Assembly: GCA_947496355.1 (NCBI GenBank)
Contig: CANMCO010000002.1
Span: 496,001 to 560,000 of the forward strand
Source: an uncultured Aquimarina sp.
GTDB taxonomy: Bacteria; Bacteroidota; Bacteroidia; Flavobacteriales; Flavobacteriaceae
Direction of reading: 5' to 3'
Length of the DNA: 64,000 nucleotides
Below are positions 1 to 8,363 of the stretch, piece by piece. A program made the position numbers and the translations under genes. The notes beneath the pieces were generated by a model, which saw only the letters and a program-made list of their open reading frames with translations, ran no database searches and had not been told where the DNA came from. Within the stretch, counting starts at the first letter, position 1; each line of letters opens with the position of its first letter.

Positions 1-54
1 TTTTCAACAAAAATAATTTGGATATAGGTCAATAAACTGATATTTTGCGACAAA

Positions 55-1008
55 ATGAAAGTATTAGCATTACATTTAACTCCATTCTTATCCTATGCCT
101 CGGCCCAAGGTGCTAATGTGAATCAAATATTAGATGAAATAGGGTTTCAAGAGGTAATTGATGAGCCAAATTGTCTTATTGATGTTGCCGAATTTTATGG
201 TATTTTGAAAGTTATAAAATCAAGTTTGACAATTGATAAACCAGGTTTAAGAGCGGGTAATTTTTGTAAATTGAGCTCGTTGGGAGTGGTTTATCAAATA
301 TCGTTACAGTGTATTACGATGAAAGAGGCACTTTACTATTTGAAGGACTTCATTTCTGAAACCTTCCCATCAATGACATTAGAAATTAAACAGACAGATA
401 GCACTACTAGTATCGTATTGGATTTGGATGATAAAACTTTTGGAATAAAAGATATGGTATTGGAGTGTTACCAAACGATTATTGCAAGAGAAATTAAGCT
501 TATGAGTGTACATCCTGTAGATATTCAAGTTTACGTACCAAGCAATAATCCAACTTCTTACATTGATAGGTATGTACTTACATTCCCTGCCGTAGAACTA
601 AAGGAAACTATAAATAACTACAGCAGACTTCACTTTGACTATCTTATCCCTAAATATTTAGGTTTAATTTCTGAAATCAAAGAGGAACAGCATTTGGTAG
701 GCAGGGTCAAATCAACACTCTTGCAAATGGCAACTCCAGAATTACCTGGCTTAAAAGAAGTAGCTGATATATTTTGTACAACTCCAAGAACATTACAGCG
801 AGCATTGGCCAAAGAAGGAGTAACTTTTAGAGAAATTCTTAATGAACTTAAAAAACAGATTTCTTTACTATTACTAAAACATGAGCCCTATTTAGTAAAA
901 GATATAAGTTATCTATTAGGTTATTCTGAGACTGCTGCTTTTGCCAGAGCTTTTCATAATTGGTATGGGCAGACTCCAAGTGAATACATTCAAACTGAAA
1001 CCACATAA
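55..1008 (+). CDS. AraC family transcriptional regulator (OruR/arabinose-binding-like N-terminus)
   Basis: A 317-residue cytoplasmic regulator. Residues about 20-200 look like the arabinose-binding-like sensor region of OruR-type AraC proteins. The last ~90 residues hold the two helix-turn-helix units, with TPRTLQRALAKEG as the first and GYSETAAFARAFHNWYG followed by QTPSEY as the diagnostic end of the second. No signal peptide or membrane segment is seen. The ligand and target genes cannot be read from the sequence. The gene stands alone, followed by a long repeat-bearing gap, so it may be monocistronic. Family assignment is firm; the role is open. Confidence 0.9.
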   Translation: MKVLALHLTPFLSYASAQGANVNQILDEIGFQEVIDEPNCLIDVAEFYGILKVIKSSLTIDKPGLRAGNFCKLSSLGVVYQISLQCITMKEALYYLKDFISETFPSMTLEIKQTDSTTSIVLDLDDKTFGIKDMVLECYQTIIAREIKLMSVHPVDIQVYVPSNNPTSYIDRYVLTFPAVELKETINNYSRLHFDYLIPKYLGLISEIKEEQHLVGRVKSTLLQMATPELPGLKEVADIFCTTPRTLQRALAKEGVTFREILNELKKQISLLLLKHEPYLVKDISYLLGYSETAAFARAFHNWYGQTPSEYIQTETT

Positions 1009-1686
1009 ATCTTAATATAATAATCGAATATCTATAATATATCATATGCCATAATCGTCAACCTGAGCTCGTTTCAGGTTCCCCATTACACCTGATTGTT
1101 TATGAACAAAATGAGATTCCGAAATAAATTTGGAATGACGCTAAAGAATTACATTATTACATATTACGGATGATCATTTATAATAATCAGATTTCATCGC
1201 ATCCTGGTCTTTAATCACAACTTTATAAAGGTTTACTCGATAATCGAGATCTAAATTCTGGAGGCTTGCCTCGAAATCAAAATTGTTTTCCAACCGATGC
1301 CTCGCGGGCGTGCCCCGAGGTAGTTCACTATTTAATTTATTCCTTGTAAGTAAATGTTTAAAGTTCGAAAACATGAAATTTCAATATGGCTTCACGGGTT
1401 TACTCTGGAGAAATTTACTTTCAGGAATATTTTTTCTTGGGTCTCTAGATCATCGATTATCTTTTGATAATACATAGTGACTTGATCAATCGTTGCAGTT
1501 TTCTAAAAACAGTCTACAAAAACTTGCAAATCAACTTATATTTACCCCAAAACAAAAAAAACTTGTGTAACATCCCAGAATATTTATAGTTATTGGTGTG
1601 ACGTATTGCATTTGGGGTATGAAACATTTGTACTCCAATAATTTATGTTTCTCATTGAATTTTAATATCATTAATTTCTTCAAAAA
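1009..1686. other. 678-bp intergenic region with hairpin repeats, no convincing gene
   Basis: Short open frames exist on both strands but none has a plausible start context or a recognisable product. The region holds a hairpin at 1060-1080 (AACCTGA/TCAGGTT), a near-perfect palindrome at 1116-1136 (ATTCCGAAAT/ATTTGGAAT), and a GC-rich block near 1297-1325 that is unlike the surrounding AT-rich DNA. These look like dispersed intergenic repeat fragments. The final ~100 bases must carry the promoter of the gene starting at 1687. Confidence 0.5.
1060..1136. repeat. paired hairpin intergenic repeat
   Basis: Two inverted repeats sit side by side. The first is AACCTGA-7 nt-TCAGGTT at 1060-1080. The second is ATTCCGAAAT-A-ATTTGGAAT at 1116-1136, with one unpaired step. 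The arrangement resembles short dispersed palindromic elements common between genes in Bacteroidota. No second copy lies in this window, so its repeat status is inferred. Confidence 0.4.
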
Positions 1687-2778
1687 TTGAATACAACAAT
1701 ATTAGATTTTGCAATTCTTGCCGGTGGAATTATAGGATATTTTATAAGTGCCTCATTGGTCACGACCTTTTTTTATAAGAGTCGAGCAAATAACTATCTC
1801 TCTTTATCACTATTCTTGCTAACAAGTTTGACCCTTTTAGATTGGTACGAGATAGAAAATGTCGTTTTGATATTTTTAAACAATATCATGTTAGATCTTC
1901 TGTTTGCGGTTACTTTATTCACCTATTTTCTAATTCAAATTGAGCATAAGCACCTTAAAAAAAGATGGTACAAATGGTTGTATGCTCCTTTCTTTTGTGC
2001 TGTGATTATTGAAATTTTTCTTCAGTTATATTTTAGTTTTAACCAGTATGATGCAGATTTGGATGATCTGTTTTTTAATATTAGGGGCAATGTATCATAT
2101 GTCTATAATGTATTTTTAATCTTTTGGGGTAGGAATTTAGTAAAGAAGTCCAATACTATTTCGGAAGCAAAAAAACGTTGGTTGTTGCGATTGAATCTTT
2201 TTATTATATGCATTATTATGATTTGGCTTTTGTCTCAAATAGAAGTGTATGTTTTCGATTCGGAATATGCTACAAGTTTTCTATGGATACTAATTTCCTT
2301 TTTATCGTGGTGGATATTGTATTATGGAGTATTTAAACTACAGGTAATAGTCCAAAAAGAGGAAATACATGAATATTTAGTTTCAAAAAAGACACATGAC
2401 ACTCAGACAAAAAAGAGAATAAATGAAACCACAGCTTCTAAAATTATTAATCAGCTATATACAGTAATGGATGAAGAAGAGTTGTACAAAAATCCTCTTT
2501 TAAGCAGATTAGATCTGGCAACTCAATTGGGAACAAGCGAGAGGTATTTGTCACAAATTATAAATCAGGAAACCAATAAAAGCGTCATTCAGTTTGTAAA
2601 TGAATATCGAATAGAAGCTGCTAAAAATCTATTGCATGATTCTGTATTTAATAAATATTCTGTTGAAGCCATTGGTATGGAAGCTGGTTTTAAATCTAAA
2701 AGTGCTTTCTATAACACTTTTAAAACTAGTTTGGGGATGTCACCTGGAGCCTTTAGAAAGCTTCAAAAAACGTCCTGA
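1687..2778 (+). CDS. membrane-anchored AraC family regulator
   Basis: A 363-residue protein. The first ~225 residues form about seven hydrophobic segments, starting with FAILAGGIIGYFISASLV. After a charged linker, residues ~265-360 form an AraC-type DNA-binding domain (TSERYLSQIINQE, then GFKSKSAFYNTFKTSLGMSP). This 7TM-plus-HTH layout is a recurring Bacteroidota regulator class thought to sense membrane or extracellular signals. The start is TTG at 1687; an in-frame stop at 1672 excludes a longer protein. A second protein of the same architecture lies at 38716-39846. Ligand and targets are unknown. Confidence 0.85.
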   Translation: MNTTILDFAILAGGIIGYFISASLVTTFFYKSRANNYLSLSLFLLTSLTLLDWYEIENVVLIFLNNIMLDLLFAVTLFTYFLIQIEHKHLKKRWYKWLYAPFFCAVIIEIFLQLYFSFNQYDADLDDLFFNIRGNVSYVYNVFLIFWGRNLVKKSNTISEAKKRWLLRLNLFIICIIMIWLLSQIEVYVFDSEYATSFLWILISFLSWWILYYGVFKLQVIVQKEEIHEYLVSKKTHDTQTKKRINETTASKIINQLYTVMDEEELYKNPLLSRLDLATQLGTSERYLSQIINQETNKSVIQFVNEYRIEAAKNLLHDSVFNKYSVEAIGMEAGFKSKSAFYNTFKTSLGMSPGAFRKLQKTS

Positions 2779-2934
2779 TTCGTGTACTTCTACTGTTTTA
2801 GTACTTCTTCGGCTCCAAAATTGTTTTTTTTCTTTTTTGATTCTGATACTTTCACATCGGGAAACCAAAAAACATATAAATGAAAAAACACTACTTAGTC
2901 TTAATTAGTAATACCCTTTAAATTAATGTTTAGT

Positions 2935-3495
2935 ATGAAAAAAGTAATTTTTGTTTCATTGTTAATAAGTAGCTTTTATGTTGGATTCTCGCAAAATGTA
3001 CAAAAAGCATCAGTAGAAAAATCAACCTTTGGAATTCAAATCGGAGTTATGGGTGTATGGGCTTATAATGAATTAAAAATATCTAATCAAGTTGCTTTAC
3101 GAAGTGAAGCAGGAATAGCAATTGTCGGTTTGTGGACAGATGGTAATGATACTCAAGTTGGTAATGGTTATTCACTACCTATAGTTGCATTAGAACCTCG
3201 TTGGTACTATAATTTAAACAAACGAGTAAATCAAGGCAAAAGAGTAGATGGTAACAGTGGCAATTATGTATCGCTACGAGGTAGTTATTATTTTTATGAC
3301 AATGCTGATTCTGGTACTGATAGAAATTTGTCAAGTCACCCATTTACAGCAGTAAGCTGGGGTATTAGAAGAAATATTGGTAATCATTTTAATTATGAAG
3401 TTGGAGTTGGTGGAGGACTTGGTTTTGGAAACGACACTGGCAGAGAAATTGGTTTAACACCATATTTTAATATCAAAATTGGATATCGTTTTTAA
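2935..3495 (+). CDS. secreted outer-membrane beta-barrel-like protein
   Basis: A 186-residue protein with a classic signal peptide (MKKVIFVSLLISSFYVGFSQ), cleaved around residue 21. The mature part has alternating aromatic and polar residues and ends in aromatic YRF, as small outer-membrane barrels do. It shows paired strands such as ALEPRWYYNLNKR and YVSLRGSYYFY. I chose ATG 2935 because the lysine-rich signal peptide starts there; ATG 2926 would add three residues. No specific family was recognised; a structural or adhesive role in the outer membrane is inferred. It lies 156 bp downstream of the membrane AraC regulator. Confidence 0.7.
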   Translation: MKKVIFVSLLISSFYVGFSQNVQKASVEKSTFGIQIGVMGVWAYNELKISNQVALRSEAGIAIVGLWTDGNDTQVGNGYSLPIVALEPRWYYNLNKRVNQGKRVDGNSGNYVSLRGSYYFYDNADSGTDRNLSSHPFTAVSWGIRRNIGNHFNYEVGVGGGLGFGNDTGREIGLTPYFNIKIGYRF

Positions 3496-3603
3496 ATACA
3501 ACGCTATAAAAACCAGGTTCGATTTTCTTCAGTTTTAATAAAACAAAATCTTGGTCTTACTTCAGTATATTACTTTTTACAAAAAAATTAAAAATTTAGA
3601 ATT

Positions 3604-5013
3604 ATGATGTTATATAAAATCAAAAAAGAAATCCCCTTTACAATGATTAAGAAATGGTATGTATATTTCCTTGTGTTTTTTATGTTTTCTTGTCAATCTG
3701 ATGATGATACTCCCTCACCAGCAGAAGACTCGATGAATGGATTTTGGTTAGTAGCAGACAAAGGGTGGGTTTTTGAGTTTACAGATGATAAAGATGTGTT
3801 TTATAATGTAAATGCTGTAGGATGCTCTATTCAGGATGATAATTTTGTTCCTGAAGATTTTTTTGGATTTAGGATTAACCAGATTAATGAAAATGAACTG
3901 GTAGCAACTTCAGATTTATCAGATTCAGAAATAAAACTTACCCGATTATTAAATCAAAACCCATTTTGCCTGCCTGATCAGGTTTCTGCTACTGAAGATC
4001 CAAAGGTAAATTTTGACCATTTCTGGAATATTTTTAATGACCACTATGCTTTTTTTGAAGCCAGAAATATTGATTGGTCTCAGTATGAGAGTTTAAGAGA
4101 TCAAGTAACAGCTGATAACTTCTATGATATTTTGGAAGAACTAGCTTATGTATTGGACGATGGACATGTAAGCATCTACGATGAAGAGATTGGTATTGAT
4201 ATTCAATCTGGGGGTCCAACATTACTGGAAAAACTAAATACTAACCTAAGTGGAGATCTCATCATAGAGAATGGAGACGATTATGATGCTCTTTTTAATC
4301 AAAAAGCGATAACAATAGTAACAAAATATTTAGGAGGAGATTTTGAAATAGATGAGCGGGAGAATATCATATGGGGACTTATGAATAATGATGTTGGGTA
4401 CATTCTTGTTGCATCTATGGAAGGATATGGGGCAAATTTTGATAATGAATTATCTACATTAAATACTGTTTTAGATAGGATAATGAATGATCTTAACCAA
4501 TCTGGGGTTTCTAAACTTATAATTGACATGCGTTTTAATGATGGTGGCTATGATACTGTAGCATTAGATATAGTATCTCGCTTTATGGATCAGGAGCGAG
4601 TTTCATATTTCAAAAAAGCCAGATTGGGTGACAGTTTTACAGAAAACAAACCTTTTTCTGTAGCACCCAAAGGGAACTTTCAATTTACTGATGATATCAT
4701 ACTGCTTACAAGCCCTTACACCATAAGTGCAGGAGAACTTTTTACGCTATGTATGAAAGATTTGCCTTATGTAACTATCGTTGGGGAAAATACAAGCGGT
4801 GCTTTTTCTACTATTCTTACGCATGTATTACCAAATGGCGCAGAAGTAGGATTATCTAATGAAATATATAGTGATGCACAAGGAGAAATTTTTGAAATTG
4901 TAGGAATTGGCCCTGAAAATCAAGAAAATCAAATACCATTTTTGTCAACATTGGATTTTCAAGAAGAAAAAGATAGTGGGATAGAACGAGCCATTGAACT
5001 ACTGCAACAATAG
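3604..5013 (+). CDS. S41 family peptidase, lipoprotein
   Basis: A 469-residue protein related to C-terminal processing (tail-specific) peptidases. A hydrophobic stretch ends in MFSCQSDDD, a lipoprotein signal with an acidic tail after the cysteine, so it probably sits at the outer membrane. The peptidase core shows DDGHVSIYD near residue 180, DMRFNDGG near 305, and SPYTISAGE with the candidate catalytic serine at about residue 375, then GENTSGAFS. No clear PDZ domain is seen. The start may instead be ATG 3643 (MIKKWYVYF), which gives a shorter signal peptide. Substrates are unknown. Confidence 0.85.
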   Translation: MMLYKIKKEIPFTMIKKWYVYFLVFFMFSCQSDDDTPSPAEDSMNGFWLVADKGWVFEFTDDKDVFYNVNAVGCSIQDDNFVPEDFFGFRINQINENELVATSDLSDSEIKLTRLLNQNPFCLPDQVSATEDPKVNFDHFWNIFNDHYAFFEARNIDWSQYESLRDQVTADNFYDILEELAYVLDDGHVSIYDEEIGIDIQSGGPTLLEKLNTNLSGDLIIENGDDYDALFNQKAITIVTKYLGGDFEIDERENIIWGLMNNDVGYILVASMEGYGANFDNELSTLNTVLDRIMNDLNQSGVSKLIIDMRFNDGGYDTVALDIVSRFMDQERVSYFKKARLGDSFTENKPFSVAPKGNFQFTDDIILLTSPYTISAGELFTLCMKDLPYVTIVGENTSGAFSTILTHVLPNGAEVGLSNEIYSDAQGEIFEIVGIGPENQENQIPFLSTLDFQEEKDSGIERAIELLQQ

Positions 5014-5224
5014 ACACTATTTATATCTTAATTGATCAAGAATTAAATTTGGAGATAAATAAAGGATCGGATATTACAAGTAGGCTCGAAGTATATTTTT
5101 AAAGAAAAGCTATCTACACGATTTGATACTTACTGGCTCCCGCGGCAGCGTGATTTGCAAACGGGAGCATAGTAAGGATCAACGTTAGTGAAGCCTGCCG
5201 GACGTATAAGAGTAAAACAGATGT
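5014..5224. other. convergent intergenic gap with a GC-rich hairpin
   Basis: The gap lies between the converging S41 peptidase and kynA. A stem GCTCCCG/CGGGAGC spans 5136-5168 but lacks a clear U tract on either strand. Its GC content is well above the surroundings, so it may be a repeat fragment and not a terminator. No gene is seen. Confidence 0.3.
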
Positions 5225-6169
5225 TTAGGAAATTTTTTCATATCCATCAAGGTTGGTAACTCCCCAATTTTTGAGTTCTTCCTCGCTCCATAGTGCTGGA
5301 AAGAAAATTCTTCTTTGATATCTTGGGTGCATGTATTTATGCCAATCACTTCCTCCGGTTGCTTCTATATTTACTTTACCAGAGTCCAAATACTTAGCAG
5401 CCGTATTATAATGGTGCATAACCCAATTAATATTTACGGTATGATCATAATGACGCATGGCATTAATTAGATCTTTGTTTTTCTGATAATCCTCTGGTAA
5501 CTGTTTAAACTTGGTCCAAAGATTAACGGTATTATATTCTTGCATCCACGCTATCAATTCCTTTTTGTACTTGTCCTCAAAATTGATCATCAATTTACTT
5601 TTCTTTCCTGTATTATGATCTTTTCCTGCTGCCTGCCAATACATATGATCAAATGCATGGTCATAAGGAGTGTCTCTATTGATCGTTTTTCTAAATCGAT
5701 AATCAATCAAATTAATCAACTCTGTAGAGGCTATTTCTATTTTTCGGTATTGTACAGATTGAAAACCGCTTGCGGGAGTAAGTGTTGTTCTAAAATTCAT
5801 ATACTGATCAATTTCCATACCCTCACTCATAATATCAAATGAGTTGGATAGCATGTCAAAATACCTGCTTACACGCATTAAGTGCATTTCGAACTTTTTA
5901 GGTTCAATATTCTTGGGATGAGAAATTTGGTGCATTTCCCATAGGATCATCTTAAATAATAATTCATTGATCTGATGATACATAATAAATACCATCTCAT
6001 CAGGCAATTGTGTCCTTTTGGTTTGTAATCCCAACAATGCATCTAGTTGGATATAATCCCAATACTGCATGGGTTCTGCATATAACAACCCTGCCAGGTG
6101 TATATTAGGATCTTGCCCCATGGCTGTATACTTTTTATCTATGGCTTTTAATAATTCGTCTCTGTTCAT
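5225..6169 (-). CDS. kynA: tryptophan 2,3-dioxygenase
   Basis: A 314-residue haem enzyme that opens the indole ring of L-tryptophan to N-formylkynurenine, the first step of the kynurenine route. The motif YHQINELLFKMILWEMHQI carries the substrate-side histidine of the HQxxELxxK signature. WVMHHYNTA aligns with the family segment holding the proximal haem-ligand histidine, and ATGGSDWHKYM matches the conserved GTGGS loop. Family members are usually 280-400 residues. No other kynurenine-pathway gene is adjacent. The gene faces the S41 peptidase and is preceded by a long non-coding gap that should contain its promoter. Confidence 0.93.
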   Translation of the reverse strand: MNRDELLKAIDKKYTAMGQDPNIHLAGLLYAEPMQYWDYIQLDALLGLQTKRTQLPDEMVFIMYHQINELLFKMILWEMHQISHPKNIEPKKFEMHLMRVSRYFDMLSNSFDIMSEGMEIDQYMNFRTTLTPASGFQSVQYRKIEIASTELINLIDYRFRKTINRDTPYDHAFDHMYWQAAGKDHNTGKKSKLMINFEDKYKKELIAWMQEYNTVNLWTKFKQLPEDYQKNKDLINAMRHYDHTVNINWVMHHYNTAAKYLDSGKVNIEATGGSDWHKYMHPRYQRRIFFPALWSEEELKNWGVTNLDGYEKIS

Positions 6170-6618
6170 AATTCCTATTAGTTAATTAAATATTTTGCTA
6201 GAGCTCATTACAATTTCACCATGTTATTTTTGATGAACTGTATGAACCGTTAATAATGTCTTTTAAAACAGGGTAATTACGAAAAAGGAGATTTTATATT
6301 TACATAGTTAGCAACACTATATAATACAAGAAGAGATAAGTTTATATTATAGTTTTTGGTGTACATTGTTGCATCTTAAATTTTGATGTACTAAATTATT
6401 AATTTATTTCATGAAATTAATAGGTATGGTTAGAAAGATGATTTCTTATTTTTTAATTCCAGTTTTGTTAAAGGTGTATTCAAAAACCCGTTAGCAATCG
6501 GTTATAAGATAATTTTTACCAGTACCAGACAGTTTTATCTGGCTTTTTTGTTTGAGATAGTTACTTTTATATTCAAGAAACAATAGTAATTACTACTATA
6601 TAATTTTTAGCCGCAACT
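6170..6618. other. 449-bp intergenic region between divergent kynA and AraC genes
   Basis: The region carries promoters for both divergent genes, but no TAnnTTTG box with a matched upstream element could be fixed with confidence. A 27-codon frame at 6411-6494 encodes a basic hydrophobic peptide but has no supporting feature. A clear hairpin terminator lies at 6525-6549, so something short may be transcribed rightward before it, possibly a small RNA. Confidence 0.4.
6525..6550 (+). terminator. Rho-independent terminator
   Basis: The stem CCAGA/TCTGG (6525-6529 with 6538-6542) is followed by six T residues. There is no annotated gene directly upstream on this strand, so it may end a small transcript. 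The sequence and its downstream TTACTTTTATAT resemble the terminator at 16381. Confidence 0.6.
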
Positions 6619-7431
6619 ATGGGCAAATTGTATATTCAAAAAGAAGCTGATCCAAAGTTGTCCAGAATAGTTAAATGTTTTTGGCAAATAGATAGCCATG
6701 AAGATCCTAGTATTCAAAGAGAGAAAATAATTCCTGATGGGTATCCCGAACTTATTTTTCACTATGGAGATATGTATAAAACCAATATTAATGGGATATG
6801 GCAAGAGCAAGGCCAGGATTTGATAGCTGGTCAGATCACCAATCATTTTTTTATTGAAAATACCGGGATTTGTAAAATCTTCGCAATTAAATTTCAACCT
6901 TGGGCGTTGACAGAACTATTTAAAATACCAATGTTTCAATTAACCAATAAAGTTGTCAATGTCCCACAAGATGTTCTTGAAATTCTTAACCCAATTAAGG
7001 AAATAGCCATTAGTTCTGCTTCATTTGACAAAAAAGTAACACAAATTGAACGTTGGTTTGAGAATTTAATCTCAGTATCTGACATTGAATTTTCAAAAGA
7101 ACTAAAAGCTGTGGATTTGATGATCACAAATAATGGCAGAGATAATTTGAAAACTATTCAAAATCAAACTGGGATCAGCGAAAGAAAACTAGAGCGTTAT
7201 TTCAAAAAACATATTGGTTTATCACCAAAATCATATAGTAGAATCATTCGGTTTTCTTATATTTTTCAGCTTGTTCAGGAAGATACTATAGACTGGGCCG
7301 ATATTGTGTATGTATCAGGCTTCTATGATCAATCCCATTTTATTAAAAACTTTAAGGAATTTACCGGAGAGCATCCATCAAAGTATCAGTTTTTTGAAGA
7401 GAATATTGCAAATTTCTTTTTGAAAAAATAA
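6619..7431 (+). CDS. AraC family transcriptional regulator (DUF6597-like N-terminus)
   Basis: A 270-residue soluble regulator. Residues ~5-115 match the DUF6597-type beta-rich domain often found before AraC HTH units; PDGYPELIFHYGD is its signature-like segment. Residues ~155-260 form the DNA-binding domain (TGISERKLERYFKKHIGLSPK, split across the first HTH; then GFYDQSHFIKNFKEFTGEHPSKY). The gene starts at ATG 6619, 69 bp after a terminator. The DUF6265 gene 78 bp downstream may be its partner or target, which is inference from position only. Confidence 0.87.
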   Translation: MGKLYIQKEADPKLSRIVKCFWQIDSHEDPSIQREKIIPDGYPELIFHYGDMYKTNINGIWQEQGQDLIAGQITNHFFIENTGICKIFAIKFQPWALTELFKIPMFQLTNKVVNVPQDVLEILNPIKEIAISSASFDKKVTQIERWFENLISVSDIEFSKELKAVDLMITNNGRDNLKTIQNQTGISERKLERYFKKHIGLSPKSYSRIIRFSYIFQLVQEDTIDWADIVYVSGFYDQSHFIKNFKEFTGEHPSKYQFFEENIANFFLKK

Positions 7432-7509
7432 GTTGTCGGTTTTATACTATCGATTGAGTTTTATCGAAATTAACTTTGATTTCAATTAATAACCATAAAA
7501 ATTGAAATT

Positions 7510-7968
7510 ATGAAAGCCATTAAATTATCCTTCGTTTTGGTATTCTTTATATTAACTAACGCTTGTGGTCAAGAGGTACATTTGAAGCAGGTACATTTCC
7601 TGGCAGGAACCTGGAAAATGGAAGCGAAAGAGAACTATGAAAGTTGGGAAAAACTAGATAACAAACTCGTGGGTGAGTCATTCAAAATTCGTAATGGAGA
7701 AAAACATATCTCTGAAACCATAGAAATCAATATTCAAAATAATGCTATCGTATATACCCCAACGGTCTTTAATCAAAATGAGGGTAAAGGAATCCCTTTT
7801 GTATTAAAATCTAATCAAGGTAATTTGTTTTCTTTTGAGAATGTCAACCATGATTTCCCAAAGAAGATTCAATACAAAATACTAAGTGAAACTGAATTGT
7901 ATGTATCGGTGTTGGGAGATGATGATAAGGGGTTTTCGTATACATTAATAAAACAATCCAATAAATAA
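7510..7968 (+). CDS. DUF6265 family secreted protein
   Basis: A 152-residue protein with signal peptide and probable lipobox (FILTNACGQE). The mature part begins with the family pattern FLAGTWKMEAKENYESWEK and has GESFKIRNGEKHISETIEI and VNHDFPKKIQYK, typical of the DUF6265 beta-barrel fold, a lipocalin-like domain of unknown ligand. It is preceded at 78 bp by an AraC regulator on the same strand and followed by a 20-bp hairpin at 7992-8011. Envelope location is inferred from the signal; no biochemical role is known. Confidence 0.85.
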   Translation: MKAIKLSFVLVFFILTNACGQEVHLKQVHFLAGTWKMEAKENYESWEKLDNKLVGESFKIRNGEKHISETIEINIQNNAIVYTPTVFNQNEGKGIPFVLKSNQGNLFSFENVNHDFPKKIQYKILSETELYVSVLGDDDKGFSYTLIKQSNK

Positions 7969-8058
7969 GCGGTTGGTTATTTAATGAAATAGCAGTAACT
8001 TAGATTACTGCCAAACTGCCTTTCAACATAGTTTGGGTTATGTTGTAATCGGTTTTAA

Positions 8059-8301
8059 TTATTTCTTCTTTTCTAAGTCAATATAAAGCTGTTCAACCTT
8101 ATCTCTTGCCCATTGTGTTTTTCTTAAAAACTTAAGGCTAGATTTAATCGAAGGGTCATTTTTAAAACAATTGATATTAATTTTCATTGCTAATCTTTCC
8201 CAACCGTAATGTTCTACTAACAACTCTAGTATAGTAATTAGTTTCATCCCATGCAACGGGTTATTGGGTTGTTCCTTATGGTGAGTACTTTCTTTATTCA
8301 T
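8059..8301 (-). CDS. VF530 family DNA-binding protein (DUF2132)
   Basis: An 80-residue protein. It matches the VF530/DUF2132 family in [21 protein letters not shown], split here as [14 protein letters not shown] and [12 protein letters not shown]. It then has the conserved [22 protein letters not shown] core and a helical tail. The fold is a small helical bundle reported to bind DNA; its cellular role is unsettled. It lies just downstream of the long PLP enzyme on the same strand (62 bp gap), so cotranscription is possible. Confidence 0.85.
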   Translation of the reverse strand: MNKESTHHKEQPNNPLHGMKLITILELLVEHYGWERLAMKININCFKNDPSIKSSLKFLRKTQWARDKVEQLYIDLEKKK

Positions 8302-8363
8302 TGATATGATGATTATCCCTTTTGAGTTAGCTACTTTTTTAAAACCTCTCCAATTATTGAGCT

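Noticed and set aside
1283..1477. short frames on both strands in the 1009-1686 gap
   Set aside because: They overlap the GC-rich repeat-like block and look like translated repeat DNA.
6411..6494. 27-codon reading frame upstream of the AraC gene at 6619
   Set aside because: Too short, no recognisable motif, and no ribosome-binding context stronger than chance in AT-rich DNA; kept only as a possible small transcript ended at 6550.
7992..8011. GCAGTAA/TTACTGC hairpin as a terminator
   Set aside because: No U tract follows on either strand, so terminator function is not supported.
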